A stretch of DNA of 33,274 nt, taken from positions 1 through 33,274 of the forward strand of contig DATKRK010000233.1 of NCBI GenBank assembly GCA_035532215.1, given 5' to 3'. The notes under the pieces are model-generated. The model worked only from the letters and a program-made list of their open reading frames with translations. It had not been told where the DNA came from and made no database searches. The stretch comes from JAICIG01 sp035532215. Lineage in GTDB: Bacteria; Planctomycetota; Planctomycetia; Pirellulales; JAICIG01. Shown here one piece after another: positions 16,398 to 24,398 of the stretch; within the stretch, counting starts at the first letter, position 1, and every line of letters begins with the position of its first letter. The position numbers and the translations under genes were made by a program.

Positions 16398-16790
16398 GTA
16401 GCAGGCGCATTCCATGTGCCGTCGGCGTGAATCCCCATCGCAATTGGCGGATGCTCTGCGCTCCTCAGGCCGGGGCCAGCCGCTGGGGAGGCGCGGGCTA
16501 CGGCATCCGGAGGATGCCTGCTACTAAAAAGTAGCAGGCACATTCCATGTGCCGTTGCCTGAATCCGCAGCGCCATTGGCGGATGCTCTGCGCCTCTCAG
16601 GCCGGGGCCGGCCGCTGGGGAGGCGCCGGCTACGGCATCCGGAGGATGCCTGCTACTAAAAAGTAGCAGGCGCATTCCATGTGCCGTCGGCGTGAATCCC
16701 CAGCGCAATTGGCGGATGCTCTGCGCTCCTCAGACCGGGGCCAGCCGCCGGGGAGGCGCGGGCTACGGCATCCGGAGGATGCCTGCTACT
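16398..16790. repeat. Three tandem copies of a 132-bp element with terminal inverted repeats
   Basis: The copies are 16398-16525, 16530-16657 and 16662-16790, with starts 133 and 132 bases apart, joined by short A runs. Each begins with AGTAGCAGGC (copy 1 lacks the first A) and ends with GCCTGCTACT. Each contains a hairpin near the left end (GGCRCAT-TCC-ATGTGCC) and one near the right end (GGCATCC-GGA-GGATGCC). Copies 1 and 3 resemble each other more than either resembles copy 2. The array fills the gap between the blaI promoter and the YceI gene. Frames running through it just translate the repeat and are not genes. Confidence 0.9.
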
Positions 16791-16921
16791 CAATGCGGGC
16801 GGGTGATTTGCTTTACTCTCGCCTCGGCCGCGAATACGATACCGGGCATGCGTTGCCGGGCAAACGGCTTTCGACTCGACGAAAGAGCATCCCTGACACT
16901 GTTCTTGAAAGGACTGCACTC

Positions 16922-17506
16922 ATGCCTCGAAATCTCTCAGCATTCTTGGCGACCGCCGCATTGGGCTTGGCGATTGCGGCCGGCGCCAAACCGGCCCTCG
17001 CCGCAGACGACTACGCCTTCGACATGGTCCACTCGTCGGTCAGCTTCAAGGCGCGGCATCTCGACATCAGTTGGATCCACGGCCGCTTCAACGAGGTCGA
17101 AGGAAAATTTTCGCTCGACCGCGAGCACCCGTCCAAATCGACGTTCGAGCTGTCGATCAAGGCCGACAGCATCGACACGGCCAACAAGGCCCGCGACGAG
17201 CACCTGCGCCAGCCCGACTATTTCGACGCCAAGCAGTTTCCGACGATCGACTTCAAGAGCACCAGCGTCAAGGCCGTGCCCGGCGGCTACGAGGTGACGG
17301 GCGATTTCACGATGCACGGCAAGACGAAGAAGGTCACGCTCACGCTCAAGGGCGGAAAAGAAATCGAATGGATGGGCACGAAGCGCGTCGGCTTCTCGAC
17401 CGAGTTGCCCCTGAAGCGCAGCGATTTCGACTTCGATAAGAAGAACATCGGCCTGATCGGCGACGAGGCGATCATTCTCATCGATTGCGAAGGCACGCGG
17501 AAATAG
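16922..17506 (+). CDS. YceI-like periplasmic protein
   Basis: YceI-family proteins are lipocalin-like beta barrels that bind polyisoprenoid or similar lipids in the periplasm. Residues 1-27 are a signal peptide (MPRNLSAFLATAALGLAIAA, cleavage likely after AKPALA). The mature protein begins ADDYAFDMVHSSVSFKARHL, the family opening (xxDxxHSxVxFxxxHL). Later come the RDEHLRQPDYFDAKQFPTI block and the closing segment NIGLIGDEAIILIDCEG. At 194 residues it is normal. The ATG at 16922 has AGGA eight bases upstream; a longer open frame to 16679 runs into the repeat array and is not used. Only four bases separate it from the next gene. Confidence 0.93.
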   Translation: MPRNLSAFLATAALGLAIAAGAKPALAADDYAFDMVHSSVSFKARHLDISWIHGRFNEVEGKFSLDREHPSKSTFELSIKADSIDTANKARDEHLRQPDYFDAKQFPTIDFKSTSVKAVPGGYEVTGDFTMHGKTKKVTLTLKGGKEIEWMGTKRVGFSTELPLKRSDFDFDKKNIGLIGDEAIILIDCEGTRK

Positions 17507-17510
17507 CCGC

Positions 17511-18425
17511 ATGCCCGATGCCGCCGCGTATCTCAAAGCGATCTCGATAGCGGCCGGCGCCAGTGCGCTCGTTGTACTGGCGCTGGGCGGGGTTCGGCGG
17601 CCGGCGGGCGCGGCGAGGTGGAATGCAGCGTGCATATTGGGAATCGCCTTGGGGCTGGCATCGGGCGGCGCTAGCTTGCAGTTGCCGTTGAGTTTGCCGC
17701 CGGCAAGCGCATTGGCCCGATTGTTCGAGATCGTGCTGCCCGCGGCCATGGGCATCGAGCTGCTCGCTGCGTTCGAGCGCGCGCCGCGTTGGCTCGCTTG
17801 GGGCTTGCGGCTGATTCTGGCCGCTTCTGCGGGTCGAATTCTGCTGCACGGATCGGTGTATCTCGCCGGCCTGAAAGGCGAATGGACGGCGTGGCAGGCG
17901 AGTATCTATCTGGCACTTTGCGGCGCGGCGCTGGCGATGGTTTGGGGCCTGTTGAGTTGGTTGGCCGAGCGTTCGCCAGGCATTTCGATTCCGCTCGCGC
18001 TTTCGCAGGCCAGCCTGGCCGGCGGCGCCGCCGTGATGTTGGCTGGCTATCTGGCTGGCGGAGAAGCGGCACTAAGCCTGGCCGCGGCGCTCGCGGGCGC
18101 GGCGATTGCCGCGAGCTTTGTCGGCCCGCGTTTGGCGCCGCAGGGGCTGATCGGTCTCGGCGTGATCGGCCTGTTCGGCATCTTGTTCATCGGCCGTTTC
18201 TTCGGCCGCTTATCGACCGGCGCTGCTCTAGCCGTACTGTTCGCGCCGCTATTGTGTTGGGCAACGGAAGCGCCGCTGTTGGTCAATCGAAAGCCCTGGT
18301 TGAAGGGAGCGATTCGCTTGGCGCTAGCGGCGATTCCGTTGGCCTTCGTGCTAGCCGCGGCGAAGCTCGAATTCGACCGCGGCATGCGTCCTTTGTTGGG
18401 CGTCGATCGCCCGCTGCATCCCTAG
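17511..18425 (+). CDS. Hypothetical integral membrane protein
   Basis: Not recognised. A 304-residue protein almost entirely made of hydrophobic segments: I count about eight or nine potential membrane helices, with glycine/alanine-rich faces and short charged loops. There is no signal peptide cleavage site or known motif. It begins four bases after the YceI stop and is followed by an alpha/beta hydrolase 20 bases later, so the three are probably one transcript. Many membrane proteins of this kind in planctomycetes lack any assigned role. Confidence 0.75.
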   Translation: MPDAAAYLKAISIAAGASALVVLALGGVRRPAGAARWNAACILGIALGLASGGASLQLPLSLPPASALARLFEIVLPAAMGIELLAAFERAPRWLAWGLRLILAASAGRILLHGSVYLAGLKGEWTAWQASIYLALCGAALAMVWGLLSWLAERSPGISIPLALSQASLAGGAAVMLAGYLAGGEAALSLAAALAGAAIAASFVGPRLAPQGLIGLGVIGLFGILFIGRFFGRLSTGAALAVLFAPLLCWATEAPLLVNRKPWLKGAIRLALAAIPLAFVLAAAKLEFDRGMRPLLGVDRPLHP

Positions 18426-18445
18426 CTCTCATCTGAGGCGCCGCC

Positions 18446-19396
18446 ATGTCGACGAACCGCTTGATCGCCAACTCGCAACTTGCCGTGCCAATGATCGTCG
18501 GGTTTGCTGTTGTCGGGTTCGTTGTCGTCGGCGGAGCATGCCTGGCGGCTGAAAACGACGGCGTGCCCGCAGACGTCGCCGTTTCTTACAACGTGCGATA
18601 TCGCGAAGGCGCCAGCAAGGCTTGGACGCTCGACTTAGCCGTGCCGAAATCCGAGGCCGGCAAACTGCGACCGGCGATCGTCGTCATTCATGGCGGCGGC
18701 TGGATCGAAGGAGACAAGTCGAGCTTCTCGACGCCCAAGAACCGCCCGCCGGGCAACATCATCGATTTCACCCGGCTCGGCTTCGTCGCCGCCACGATCA
18801 ACTATCGGCTGGCCGGCGAGGCGCCCTTTCCCGCCGCTCTGAACGATTGCCGCTGCGCCGTTCGCTGGCTGCGCGCCAACGCTGCGAAGTATCAGGTCGA
18901 CCCGCAGGCGATCGGCGTCTGGGGCAATTCGGCCGGCGGACATTTGGCCCTGCTGCTGGGCCTGATGGACGACAAAACGGATCTCGCGGACGACGGGCCG
19001 TATCGAGAGCATTCAAGCCGCGTGCAGGCGGCGGCCAGCGACAGCGGGCCGATCGATCTGACTTACCAATTCCGGCAGCGCCGGCTTCACACCGTGGTTG
19101 GTCGGTTTCTCGGCGGCCCGCCCGAAGGCGATCGCGAGCGTATCTACAAACTCGCCTCGCCCAGCGAACACGTTTCGCGCGACTCGCCTCCGTTGATGCT
19201 GATCTATGGCGAAGCCGACGGCCAGGTTCCGGTCGAGACGGCCGACGCCTTCGTCGCCGCGCTCGGCAAGGCGGGCGTCCGAGATGTCAGCTATCATCGC
19301 CTCGGCAAGGTCGACCATTGCCCGCATTCGCTGATTCGCGTGCCCTGGCTCGTGCCGGCCGTGAATGAATTCTTCCTGCGCACGCTACGGCCGTAG
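18446..19396 (+). CDS. Exported alpha/beta hydrolase (esterase/BD-FAE-like)
   Basis: An esterase/lipase-type hydrolase of the family with an HGGGW oxyanion-hole motif (residues 82-86). The nucleophile is S162 in GNSAG, the acid probably D258 (YGEADGQVP) and the base H291 or H294 (KVDHCPHS). Residues 12-33 are a hydrophobic export signal ending near CLAA, so the enzyme acts outside the cytoplasm. Planctomycete relatives are often annotated as carbohydrate esterases or feruloyl/acetylxylan-type esterases; the substrate cannot be read from the sequence. GAGG stands eight bases before the ATG. It is the last gene of the YceI-membrane protein-hydrolase run. Confidence 0.9.
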   Translation: MSTNRLIANSQLAVPMIVGFAVVGFVVVGGACLAAENDGVPADVAVSYNVRYREGASKAWTLDLAVPKSEAGKLRPAIVVIHGGGWIEGDKSSFSTPKNRPPGNIIDFTRLGFVAATINYRLAGEAPFPAALNDCRCAVRWLRANAAKYQVDPQAIGVWGNSAGGHLALLLGLMDDKTDLADDGPYREHSSRVQAAASDSGPIDLTYQFRQRRLHTVVGRFLGGPPEGDRERIYKLASPSEHVSRDSPPLMLIYGEADGQVPVETADAFVAALGKAGVRDVSYHRLGKVDHCPHSLIRVPWLVPAVNEFFLRTLRP

Positions 19397-19418
19397 GAAC
19401 GGACGAAAAGCCCGGCGA

Positions 19419-19547
19419 ATGAGCGCAACCTACTCGTTGGTCAGTTCCGTGTTGCACGACCACGGGATTAAGCCCGCCAAAGCGGACTCAAAGGCGGAAG
19501 AGGCGCCCGCCGAACGGCCGGATGAAGCGGGCGGCGAGTCGAAATGA
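19419..19547 (+). CDS. Possible 42-residue small protein
   Basis: An ATG at 19419 opens a short frame (MSATYSLVSSVLHDHGIKPA, then a charged Lys/Glu/Pro tail). It follows the hydrolase by 22 bases on the same strand. No clear ribosome site and no recognised family, so it may be chance. Confidence 0.25.
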   Translation: MSATYSLVSSVLHDHGIKPAKADSKAEEAPAERPDEAGGESK

Positions 19548-19817
19548 CGGTGCGACGCCCGCAATTGAGGACGATGCTTTAAGTCCATGATTCCTGAGTC
19601 GGCCGAAGGCTCAGGCATCTGGCCGTGAGTTAGCGGTAGGCGTTACTCGGACCTGTTTTAATTTCCGCTTCGTGCCCGTCGCCGATCGGCAGAGCAGCGA
19701 ACTACGAGTCGCACGTCGCGAGTCCGAGTAGTACAATCTAAATAGATCTGCCCGAGGGAGGCTGCGGCTCGCGCGGCCTATTTCAAGATTTAGGCGTCTT
19801 TCTTTCAGGATTCGACC
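19548..19817. other. Intergenic, no gene seen
   Basis: Contains an imperfect hairpin (CCTGAG...CTCAGG, about 19591-19613) and a 9-base inverted repeat TACTCGGAC/GTCCGAGTA with about 65 bases between the arms. No T-tract. A minus-strand frame (19611-19922) has no ribosome site or motif. Confidence 0.4.
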
Positions 19818-19937
19818 ATGAGTACCGCAAATGTCCCTGACGACTTGAATAAGAAGAGGGACAAGTGCTTGGATCGCCTTTCCAGTCTGATGGCGTTGAT
19901 CAAAGAAGGCGCCGAGCAGCACGGGCCGATCCGGTGA
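19818..19937 (+). CDS. Possible 39-residue small protein
   Basis: ATG with CAGGA seven bases upstream opens a frame encoding MSTANVPDDLNKKRDKCLDR and then a short amphipathic helix (LSSLMALIKEGAEQHG). The ribosome site and the charged, helical composition are reasonable for a real small protein, but no family is recognised. Confidence 0.35.
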   Translation: MSTANVPDDLNKKRDKCLDRLSSLMALIKEGAEQHGPIR

Positions 19938-20008
19938 CTATCGTCGTGGCGCGGCGAAATTTGTGTAGGTTCCTGGCAAGGCTTCCCCACGAATGGTCAA
20001 CGCCTTCC

Positions 20009-21604
20009 TTACGTCGACTGCCGTTCTGACTGGCGCCCGACCCGGCATTTGGCCGCCAGAATCGTGCGATCGTAACGGCCGGAAGCCGCGCAACCTTCGA
20101 GCTGATCGCGCAGGCATTCGACGAGCTCGTCGGCCGAACCGCCCAACCGCGGCAGCAGGGCCTCGATCATCCGCCGATCGCCGAATTGCCGGCCTTGCTC
20201 TTCGAACGCCGCACAGACGCCTTCGCTGACGACGAGCAAGGAGCCGCCCGGCGATAAGGAGAGTTTACACGTCTCGTAGGCGCCGTCCGGCATCAGCCCG
20301 AGCAAGGTCGTCGGCGTCAGCAGCGATTTAGCGCCGTCGGGCGAGAGGGCCAGGGCGGCGAGTCCGCCGGCCGCGGCGAATTGCAACCGGCCGGTTTCCG
20401 CTTCCGCGAGGGCGTAGAACAAGGCGGCGGTTTGATCTCCGGCCGATCCCGTCCACAGAGTTTGGTTCAATCGCTCGAGCAGTCGGCCCGGTTCGGCGAC
20501 GTACTCTGCGTGCGAGCGCAACGCGGCGCGCAGTCCGCTGGCGGCCAGCGCGGCTTCGACGGCTCGCGTGCTCGAATCGCCGAGAGCCAGCGCCAAGCGG
20601 TCGTCGGCTCGCACGAACCAATCGTAAAAATCTCCGCCGACGCCCGCGGCTTGTGCGGTCCAGCCGGCCACGTCCCAGGCCTCGACGAGCGGCGCGAGGT
20701 GGGGGCGCTGATTCTGTTCGAAACGCTCGGCGGCGGCGAGTTGCTGCTTGAGCTTCGCGCCTTCGATCCCTTCGTTCAACAGCATCTCGCGCTCCAAATC
20801 GGCGGCGATGCGTCCGGCCGCGAGTTCGACGACGTTGACTTCCGCGTCGCTGAACGGGCGCGACTGGTTGCCGAACAGCCACAGCGTTCCCAGCGGCGTC
20901 GTGGGCGTGGAGACCGGCACGCAGACCGCCGCGGGAAAACTCTCGGGCAGGTTCCACTCGCGGTTGTCGGCCGCGTTTTCCAGCACGATCGCATGGCCGG
21001 CCAAGGCTTCCAAGTCGGCCGAAGCTCGTTCGAGCGGCCGGGCCGGCGCCGTGAGTCGGCCGGCGGGCAGTCCCCAGCTCGAGCGCAGCTTGAGTTCGGT
21101 CGTGCCGGCATCGAGCAAGTAGAGCGCGGCGGCGTGGCAGCCCGCCGCCTCGGCGCCGCCGCGAAGCACTTGTTCCAGCCGATCGGCCAAGCCCCGCTCG
21201 CCTTCGGGCCGCTGGGCCACGGGCACGCCCGCCGCCAATTCGGCCTCGCGCTGGCGCAGCGCTTCGCGCGTGCGTTGCAATTCGCGCCACAAACGGGCGA
21301 TGGCGGTCGCCAACTCGGCGGCCGCGGGCAGATCGGCATGCGGCGCCGCCGATTCGCCCGAGGCGATCGCCACGCCGACGCGGAGATGGCCGGGTTTGCC
21401 CTCGGCGCCCGGCTCGACGGGAGCGGACCAGAGCACTTCGACGTCTTTGGGCTTCGCATCGCCCGTCAAGTCATACAAGGACCATCCCGTGACGTGCTCG
21501 AAGGCGACGCAGACGTCGCCGAGGTCGAACGAGGCGGTCGCGGCCTTGGCTGGAGGAATTTGCTCGTTGAACAATCGGAGATAGGCGGGGATCGATTTCG
21601 GCAC
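20009..21604 (-). CDS. GAF-domain PPM/SpoIIE-type phosphatase with non-canonical active-site motifs
   Basis: Proteins of this design are signalling serine/threonine phosphatases (RsbU/SpoIIE group) controlled by an N-terminal sensor. An unassigned domain (1-95) is followed by a coiled coil (about 100-125), a GAF domain (about 140-290) and a PPM domain (about 305-520). GGDFYDW at 323-329 carries the first metal aspartate (D325) and GD at 342-343 the second. The usual GDVxGxGxxAAL reads GDSSTRAVEAAL, and the usual TDGxxE reads SEGVCAA with E461 in place of the metal aspartate. Catalysis may therefore be weak or lost. The start is GTG at 21604. No anti-sigma-antagonist or kinase partner is adjacent. 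Confidence 0.82.
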   Translation of the reverse strand: MPKSIPAYLRLFNEQIPPAKAATASFDLGDVCVAFEHVTGWSLYDLTGDAKPKDVEVLWSAPVEPGAEGKPGHLRVGVAIASGESAAPHADLPAAAELATAIARLWRELQRTREALRQREAELAAGVPVAQRPEGERGLADRLEQVLRGGAEAAGCHAAALYLLDAGTTELKLRSSWGLPAGRLTAPARPLERASADLEALAGHAIVLENAADNREWNLPESFPAAVCVPVSTPTTPLGTLWLFGNQSRPFSDAEVNVVELAAGRIAADLEREMLLNEGIEGAKLKQQLAAAERFEQNQRPHLAPLVEAWDVAGWTAQAAGVGGDFYDWFVRADDRLALALGDSSTRAVEAALAASGLRAALRSHAEYVAEPGRLLERLNQTLWTGSAGDQTAALFYALAEAETGRLQFAAAGGLAALALSPDGAKSLLTPTTLLGLMPDGAYETCKLSLSPGGSLLVVSEGVCAAFEEQGRQFGDRRMIEALLPRLGGSADELVECLRDQLEGCAASGRYDRTILAAKCRVGRQSERQST

Positions 21605-21938
21605 GTTGGACTCGCGAATGAAGGAGGCGGAACAAAGGAGGGCGTCTGGTCCGCTCCCTGATCACGAGTTCGCGCCGACTGGCCGCTCAAGCCTTGCCTG
21701 GCCGGCAGTTCGCCGAGGACAGGCAAGCGAGTCGCATCCAATTGCGCAAACCGTCCAGCATCCGTGACCGGCAGTAGTTACCAAGATCGGTCCGCAAGCC
21801 GGGGAATTCGAGCGCCGCCGTCAAAGGCGCCGGTCGTGCGGGACGCACGGGTGAGGAGAGGTCGGAAATCAAAGCTCGGAGTGCGGAAAGGGACGTCTTT
21901 CCGCTCGTGCCGGTTCCCTGTTTCCTGCAACCACTCGC
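21605..21938. other. Intergenic region between phosphatase and CBS genes
   Basis: No gene seen. Apart from the hairpin at 21883-21904, I recognise no repeat or promoter box. It should hold the start of the phosphatase transcript and the end of the CBS-protein transcript, both minus strand. Confidence 0.4.
21883..21904 (-). terminator. Possible terminator hairpin after the CBS gene
   Basis: A perfect 8-bp stem GCGGAAAG/CTTTCCGC with a 6-base loop, 35 bases beyond the CBS-protein stop on the minus strand. No strong T-tract follows, so this is tentative. Confidence 0.35.
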
Positions 21939-22790
21939 CTACTTCTTCGCCGGCGCGGCGGGCGCCGCGGGCGCGGGCTTGGCGGCTTGCTTGGGAATCA
22001 GAATGAAGCAGCCGTGACGCTTGTGCTTGGTGACCTCGAAGGCGCTGCCGTGGAACTTGATGTCGAAGTGGGCCACGAAGTCGCTGGCCGGGATGACCAG
22101 CAAGTCGGTGTCGCGCGAGATCTTGCGACAACCTTCCTCCTTCTCCGACGTGAGCTTGACGAGGATTCGGCCGCTGGGAGCATCGTAGCCCAGCACGGCA
22201 AAATCGGGCACGTTGGCCGGATCGTCGACGCAGGCCAACGGCAGCACGAGCGCCCCGTTCGAGCGGCGGAAAAACGCCGGAATCTGCGGTCGCGTTTCAA
22301 CGGTCGGCATGAACAGGCGAAACTCCTCTTCCAGCTTCACGCCGTTTTTGCAGCCAATATGGCGCAGCAGATCGACGATGCTCAGGCAGCCCAGCAGGCG
22401 TTTCCGGTCGTCGACCACCGGCAAACAGCCGATCTTGGCGCTGGTCAGCACCAGCCCGGCGTTGGCGAGCGAAACGTCAGGCAAGACGGTCACCGGCTCG
22501 CGCTTGACCAGGCTGCCGACTTCCCAAGGAGCGTTTTCGTCTTCTCCGTCGCCGGCTCGCTCCTGGTCGCCCATCGATTGGATGAAGTGCTTGAGGATGT
22601 CGCGCTGCGAGACGACTCCCAGCACATGCCGCTCCTCATCGACCATGATCGCGTGCCGCATGTTGTTTTCAGTCAGCAGCTCCGCCGCCTCGGCAGCCGA
22701 AGTTTTGGGCAAAATGGCGACTACTTGTTCGCACATGGCGTCGCGAACGAGCCCCTCGATCTCTCCCGTCACCTTCTCCAAAGCTTGCAT
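21939..22790 (-). CDS. Two-CBS-domain regulatory protein
   Basis: CBS pairs bind adenine nucleotides and tune attached or partner proteins. CBS1 covers about residues 14-72 (MCEQVVAILPKTSAAEAAEL ... GVVSQRDILKHFI) and CBS2 about 91-146 (REPVTVLPDVSLANAGLVLT ... GCLSIVDLLRHI). They are joined by an acidic linker (GDGEDENAPWE). The remaining 130 residues form an unrecognised domain and a Pro/Ala tail (APAAPAAPAKK). No membrane segment is present, so it is cytoplasmic. The ATG at 22790 has AGGAG eight bases upstream. It lies upstream of the GAF/PPM phosphatase on the same strand, but 334 bases separate them, so a shared transcript is doubtful. Confidence 0.85.
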   Translation of the reverse strand: MQALEKVTGEIEGLVRDAMCEQVVAILPKTSAAEAAELLTENNMRHAIMVDEERHVLGVVSQRDILKHFIQSMGDQERAGDGEDENAPWEVGSLVKREPVTVLPDVSLANAGLVLTSAKIGCLPVVDDRKRLLGCLSIVDLLRHIGCKNGVKLEEEFRLFMPTVETRPQIPAFFRRSNGALVLPLACVDDPANVPDFAVLGYDAPSGRILVKLTSEKEEGCRKISRDTDLLVIPASDFVAHFDIKFHGSAFEVTKHKRHGCFILIPKQAAKPAPAAPAAPAKK

Positions 22791-23042
22791 TCACTGCTCC
22801 TGCGTTGCGCTTCGTACAACATCTTCTTTAGTTTATTTTGCGAACTTGGCAAATCGAACCGCCGCAGCGGTTTACGACTTTTGGGGGGATGTCGTTGCGA
22901 GGCTGAGCGAATGGACGGATTTCGCAGGCGCAGCTAGGATACAGTTGGGCCGCGCGGGGCGCACGATGTCGGACGGGATGCGACGAAGCGATCGCCTTCG
23001 ACGAAGCGCCCGTGCGACGGATTCCGAGGGCGAGCCGCGTCC

Positions 23043-23330
23043 ATGACTCCGATCTGGAAGATTAAGTCCGGCCAGTTCGCCGGCTGGTACTCGAACGACG
23101 CGTTGTACGACGCCCGAGGCCGGCACATTGGCTGTCTGGCCGGCACGAGCGCCTACTCGCTGCAGGGCGAATTCCTGGGCGAGATTCACGAGGCGCAATG
23201 GATCGGCCGGCCGGTCGGCCTTCACCGTAACCATCCGCCGCCGCAAATCAAGGCCGAAAACGTGGCCCACGCGCCGTTGCCGGATCGCGCCGGGCTTGCT
23301 CTGCCCGAATGGAACGATCCAGGGTTCTAG
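23043..23330 (+). CDS. 4-fold beta-flower-like small protein
   Basis: A 95-residue soluble protein. The first 60 residues contain about four short repeats in which aromatic or hydrophobic positions precede a G-x-x-(I/L/V)-G turn: SGQFAGWYSNDALYDARGRH, then IGCLAGTSAYSLQGEFLGEI. This matches my memory of the 4-fold beta-flower domain, a small structural or adaptor fold with no enzymatic role assigned. The C-terminal third is proline-rich and probably flexible. It is convergent with the DUF1559 gene, with only seven bases between the two stop codons. Function unknown. Confidence 0.65.
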   Translation: MTPIWKIKSGQFAGWYSNDALYDARGRHIGCLAGTSAYSLQGEFLGEIHEAQWIGRPVGLHRNHPPPQIKAENVAHAPLPDRAGLALPEWNDPGF

Positions 23331-23337
23331 CCGCGGG

Positions 23338-24384
23338 CTACCAAGTTTCTCCAAGCGGTTCGCCGCCGGCGCGCGAAGAGAGCGCACGCCAAACCCGCGG
23401 ATCGATTTGATCGTTTATGAACCGCGCCGAGCCGCCGGCAAACACGGCGTTGACGCCGCCGGGATGAAAACTGCGGGCTGTGTAGGCGCCTTTGCCGCCG
23501 CCCGCCATGATCTCGCCGCCGGCGCTGCAGTCGGGAACCGGCGAGTTGGGCGTCAAAATGTGGTTGTACCAAGTCGAGTTCCAGCCGCCCAACAGCCAGG
23601 TCCAGCCGCCGTACGAGGCGTGCGGCGGAATCGGCAGCGCGAGCGAGCCGCAGGCCGCGACCGCTTCGTCCGCCGTCAAAATATCGCCCAAGCCGTAATA
23701 GAAATAGTCGGTCCAGGGCGTATAGCGCGCGGGGTTGCCGTCGCCGAGGAGTTTTTCGCTGAACATGACCGTATTCTCGAGCCCGTCGTGAAACTCCGCG
23801 GCCGACACGCGGCGGTCGTAAACGAACGCACCGGCCGCGTTCCCCACAAAGCCCGCATAGGCCGGCGGGCCAGGGCCGAATACGCCGGGGCCATAACCCA
23901 TGTTGGCGCGATAGTTCGTAGCGCCGCGGCGCGGCACGTCGGACGGGCAGAGAAACATGGGGAAGGCGCTTGCAGCCAATTTGGCCAGAAGCGGGTCGAG
24001 CGACTGCGGAGGCTCGCCTGGCAGGTTGATGATGTCCTTGTCGCGGTCGATTCCTGAAGCCACGGCGGAGAGATCCAAATACTCGAGCAGACTTCGATGG
24101 GGAGAAATCGACGGCACGCGACGCCGCTGCTTCGGGTCATAGCCGTTCGTCGCCGTGTAGGGGAACAGGTCGGCGTGCGCGGAGGCGTGGTTTTGCGCGG
24201 CAATACCAAGTTGCCTTAGATGATCGGCGCACTGATTGCGCCGCGACGCCTCGCGGGCGTTTTGAACGGCGGGAAGGGCAAGGGCCGCAAGGATGCCGAT
24301 CACGCCCAACGCGACGACAAGCTCGGTCAGCGTCGTCCCGCGCGGCCCTCGCAAACGCTCGAAGTGAAGCGTATCGTCTATCAT
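23338..24384 (-). CDS. DUF1559 pseudopilin-like protein
   Basis: DUF1559 proteins are type II/IV-pilin-like proteins hugely expanded in planctomycetes. The N-terminus has the class III signal GTTLTELVVALGVIGILAAL, with cleavage after the glycine before TTLTE and the usual glutamate at position 5 of the mature form. It is followed by LPAVQNAREASRRNQCADHL and HPGGVNAVFAGGSARFI at the C-terminal end, both signatures of the family. At 348 residues it is full length. GAGGAG nine bases before the ATG overlaps the stop of the DUF1573 gene, 14 bases upstream, so they are co-translated. It would be processed by a prepilin peptidase and assembled at the membrane; its partners here are the three upstream genes. 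Confidence 0.93.
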   Translation of the reverse strand: MIDDTLHFERLRGPRGTTLTELVVALGVIGILAALALPAVQNAREASRRNQCADHLRQLGIAAQNHASAHADLFPYTATNGYDPKQRRRVPSISPHRSLLEYLDLSAVASGIDRDKDIINLPGEPPQSLDPLLAKLAASAFPMFLCPSDVPRRGATNYRANMGYGPGVFGPGPPAYAGFVGNAAGAFVYDRRVSAAEFHDGLENTVMFSEKLLGDGNPARYTPWTDYFYYGLGDILTADEAVAACGSLALPIPPHASYGGWTWLLGGWNSTWYNHILTPNSPVPDCSAGGEIMAGGGKGAYTARSFHPGGVNAVFAGGSARFINDQIDPRVWRALSSRAGGEPLGETW

Positions 24385-24398
24385 CCGGCGCGCGCTCC

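Noticed and set aside
16322..16708. 128-codon minus-strand frame with repeated peptide blocks
   Set aside because: It is only the translation of the 132-bp tandem element and has no ribosome site; the repetition comes from the DNA repeat.
16398..16790. CRISPR array
   Set aside because: Only three units of about 132 bp joined by short A runs, with no variable spacers and no cas gene.
19611..19922. 103-codon minus-strand frame
   Set aside because: No ribosome site or recognisable motif, and it overlaps the better supported small plus-strand frame.
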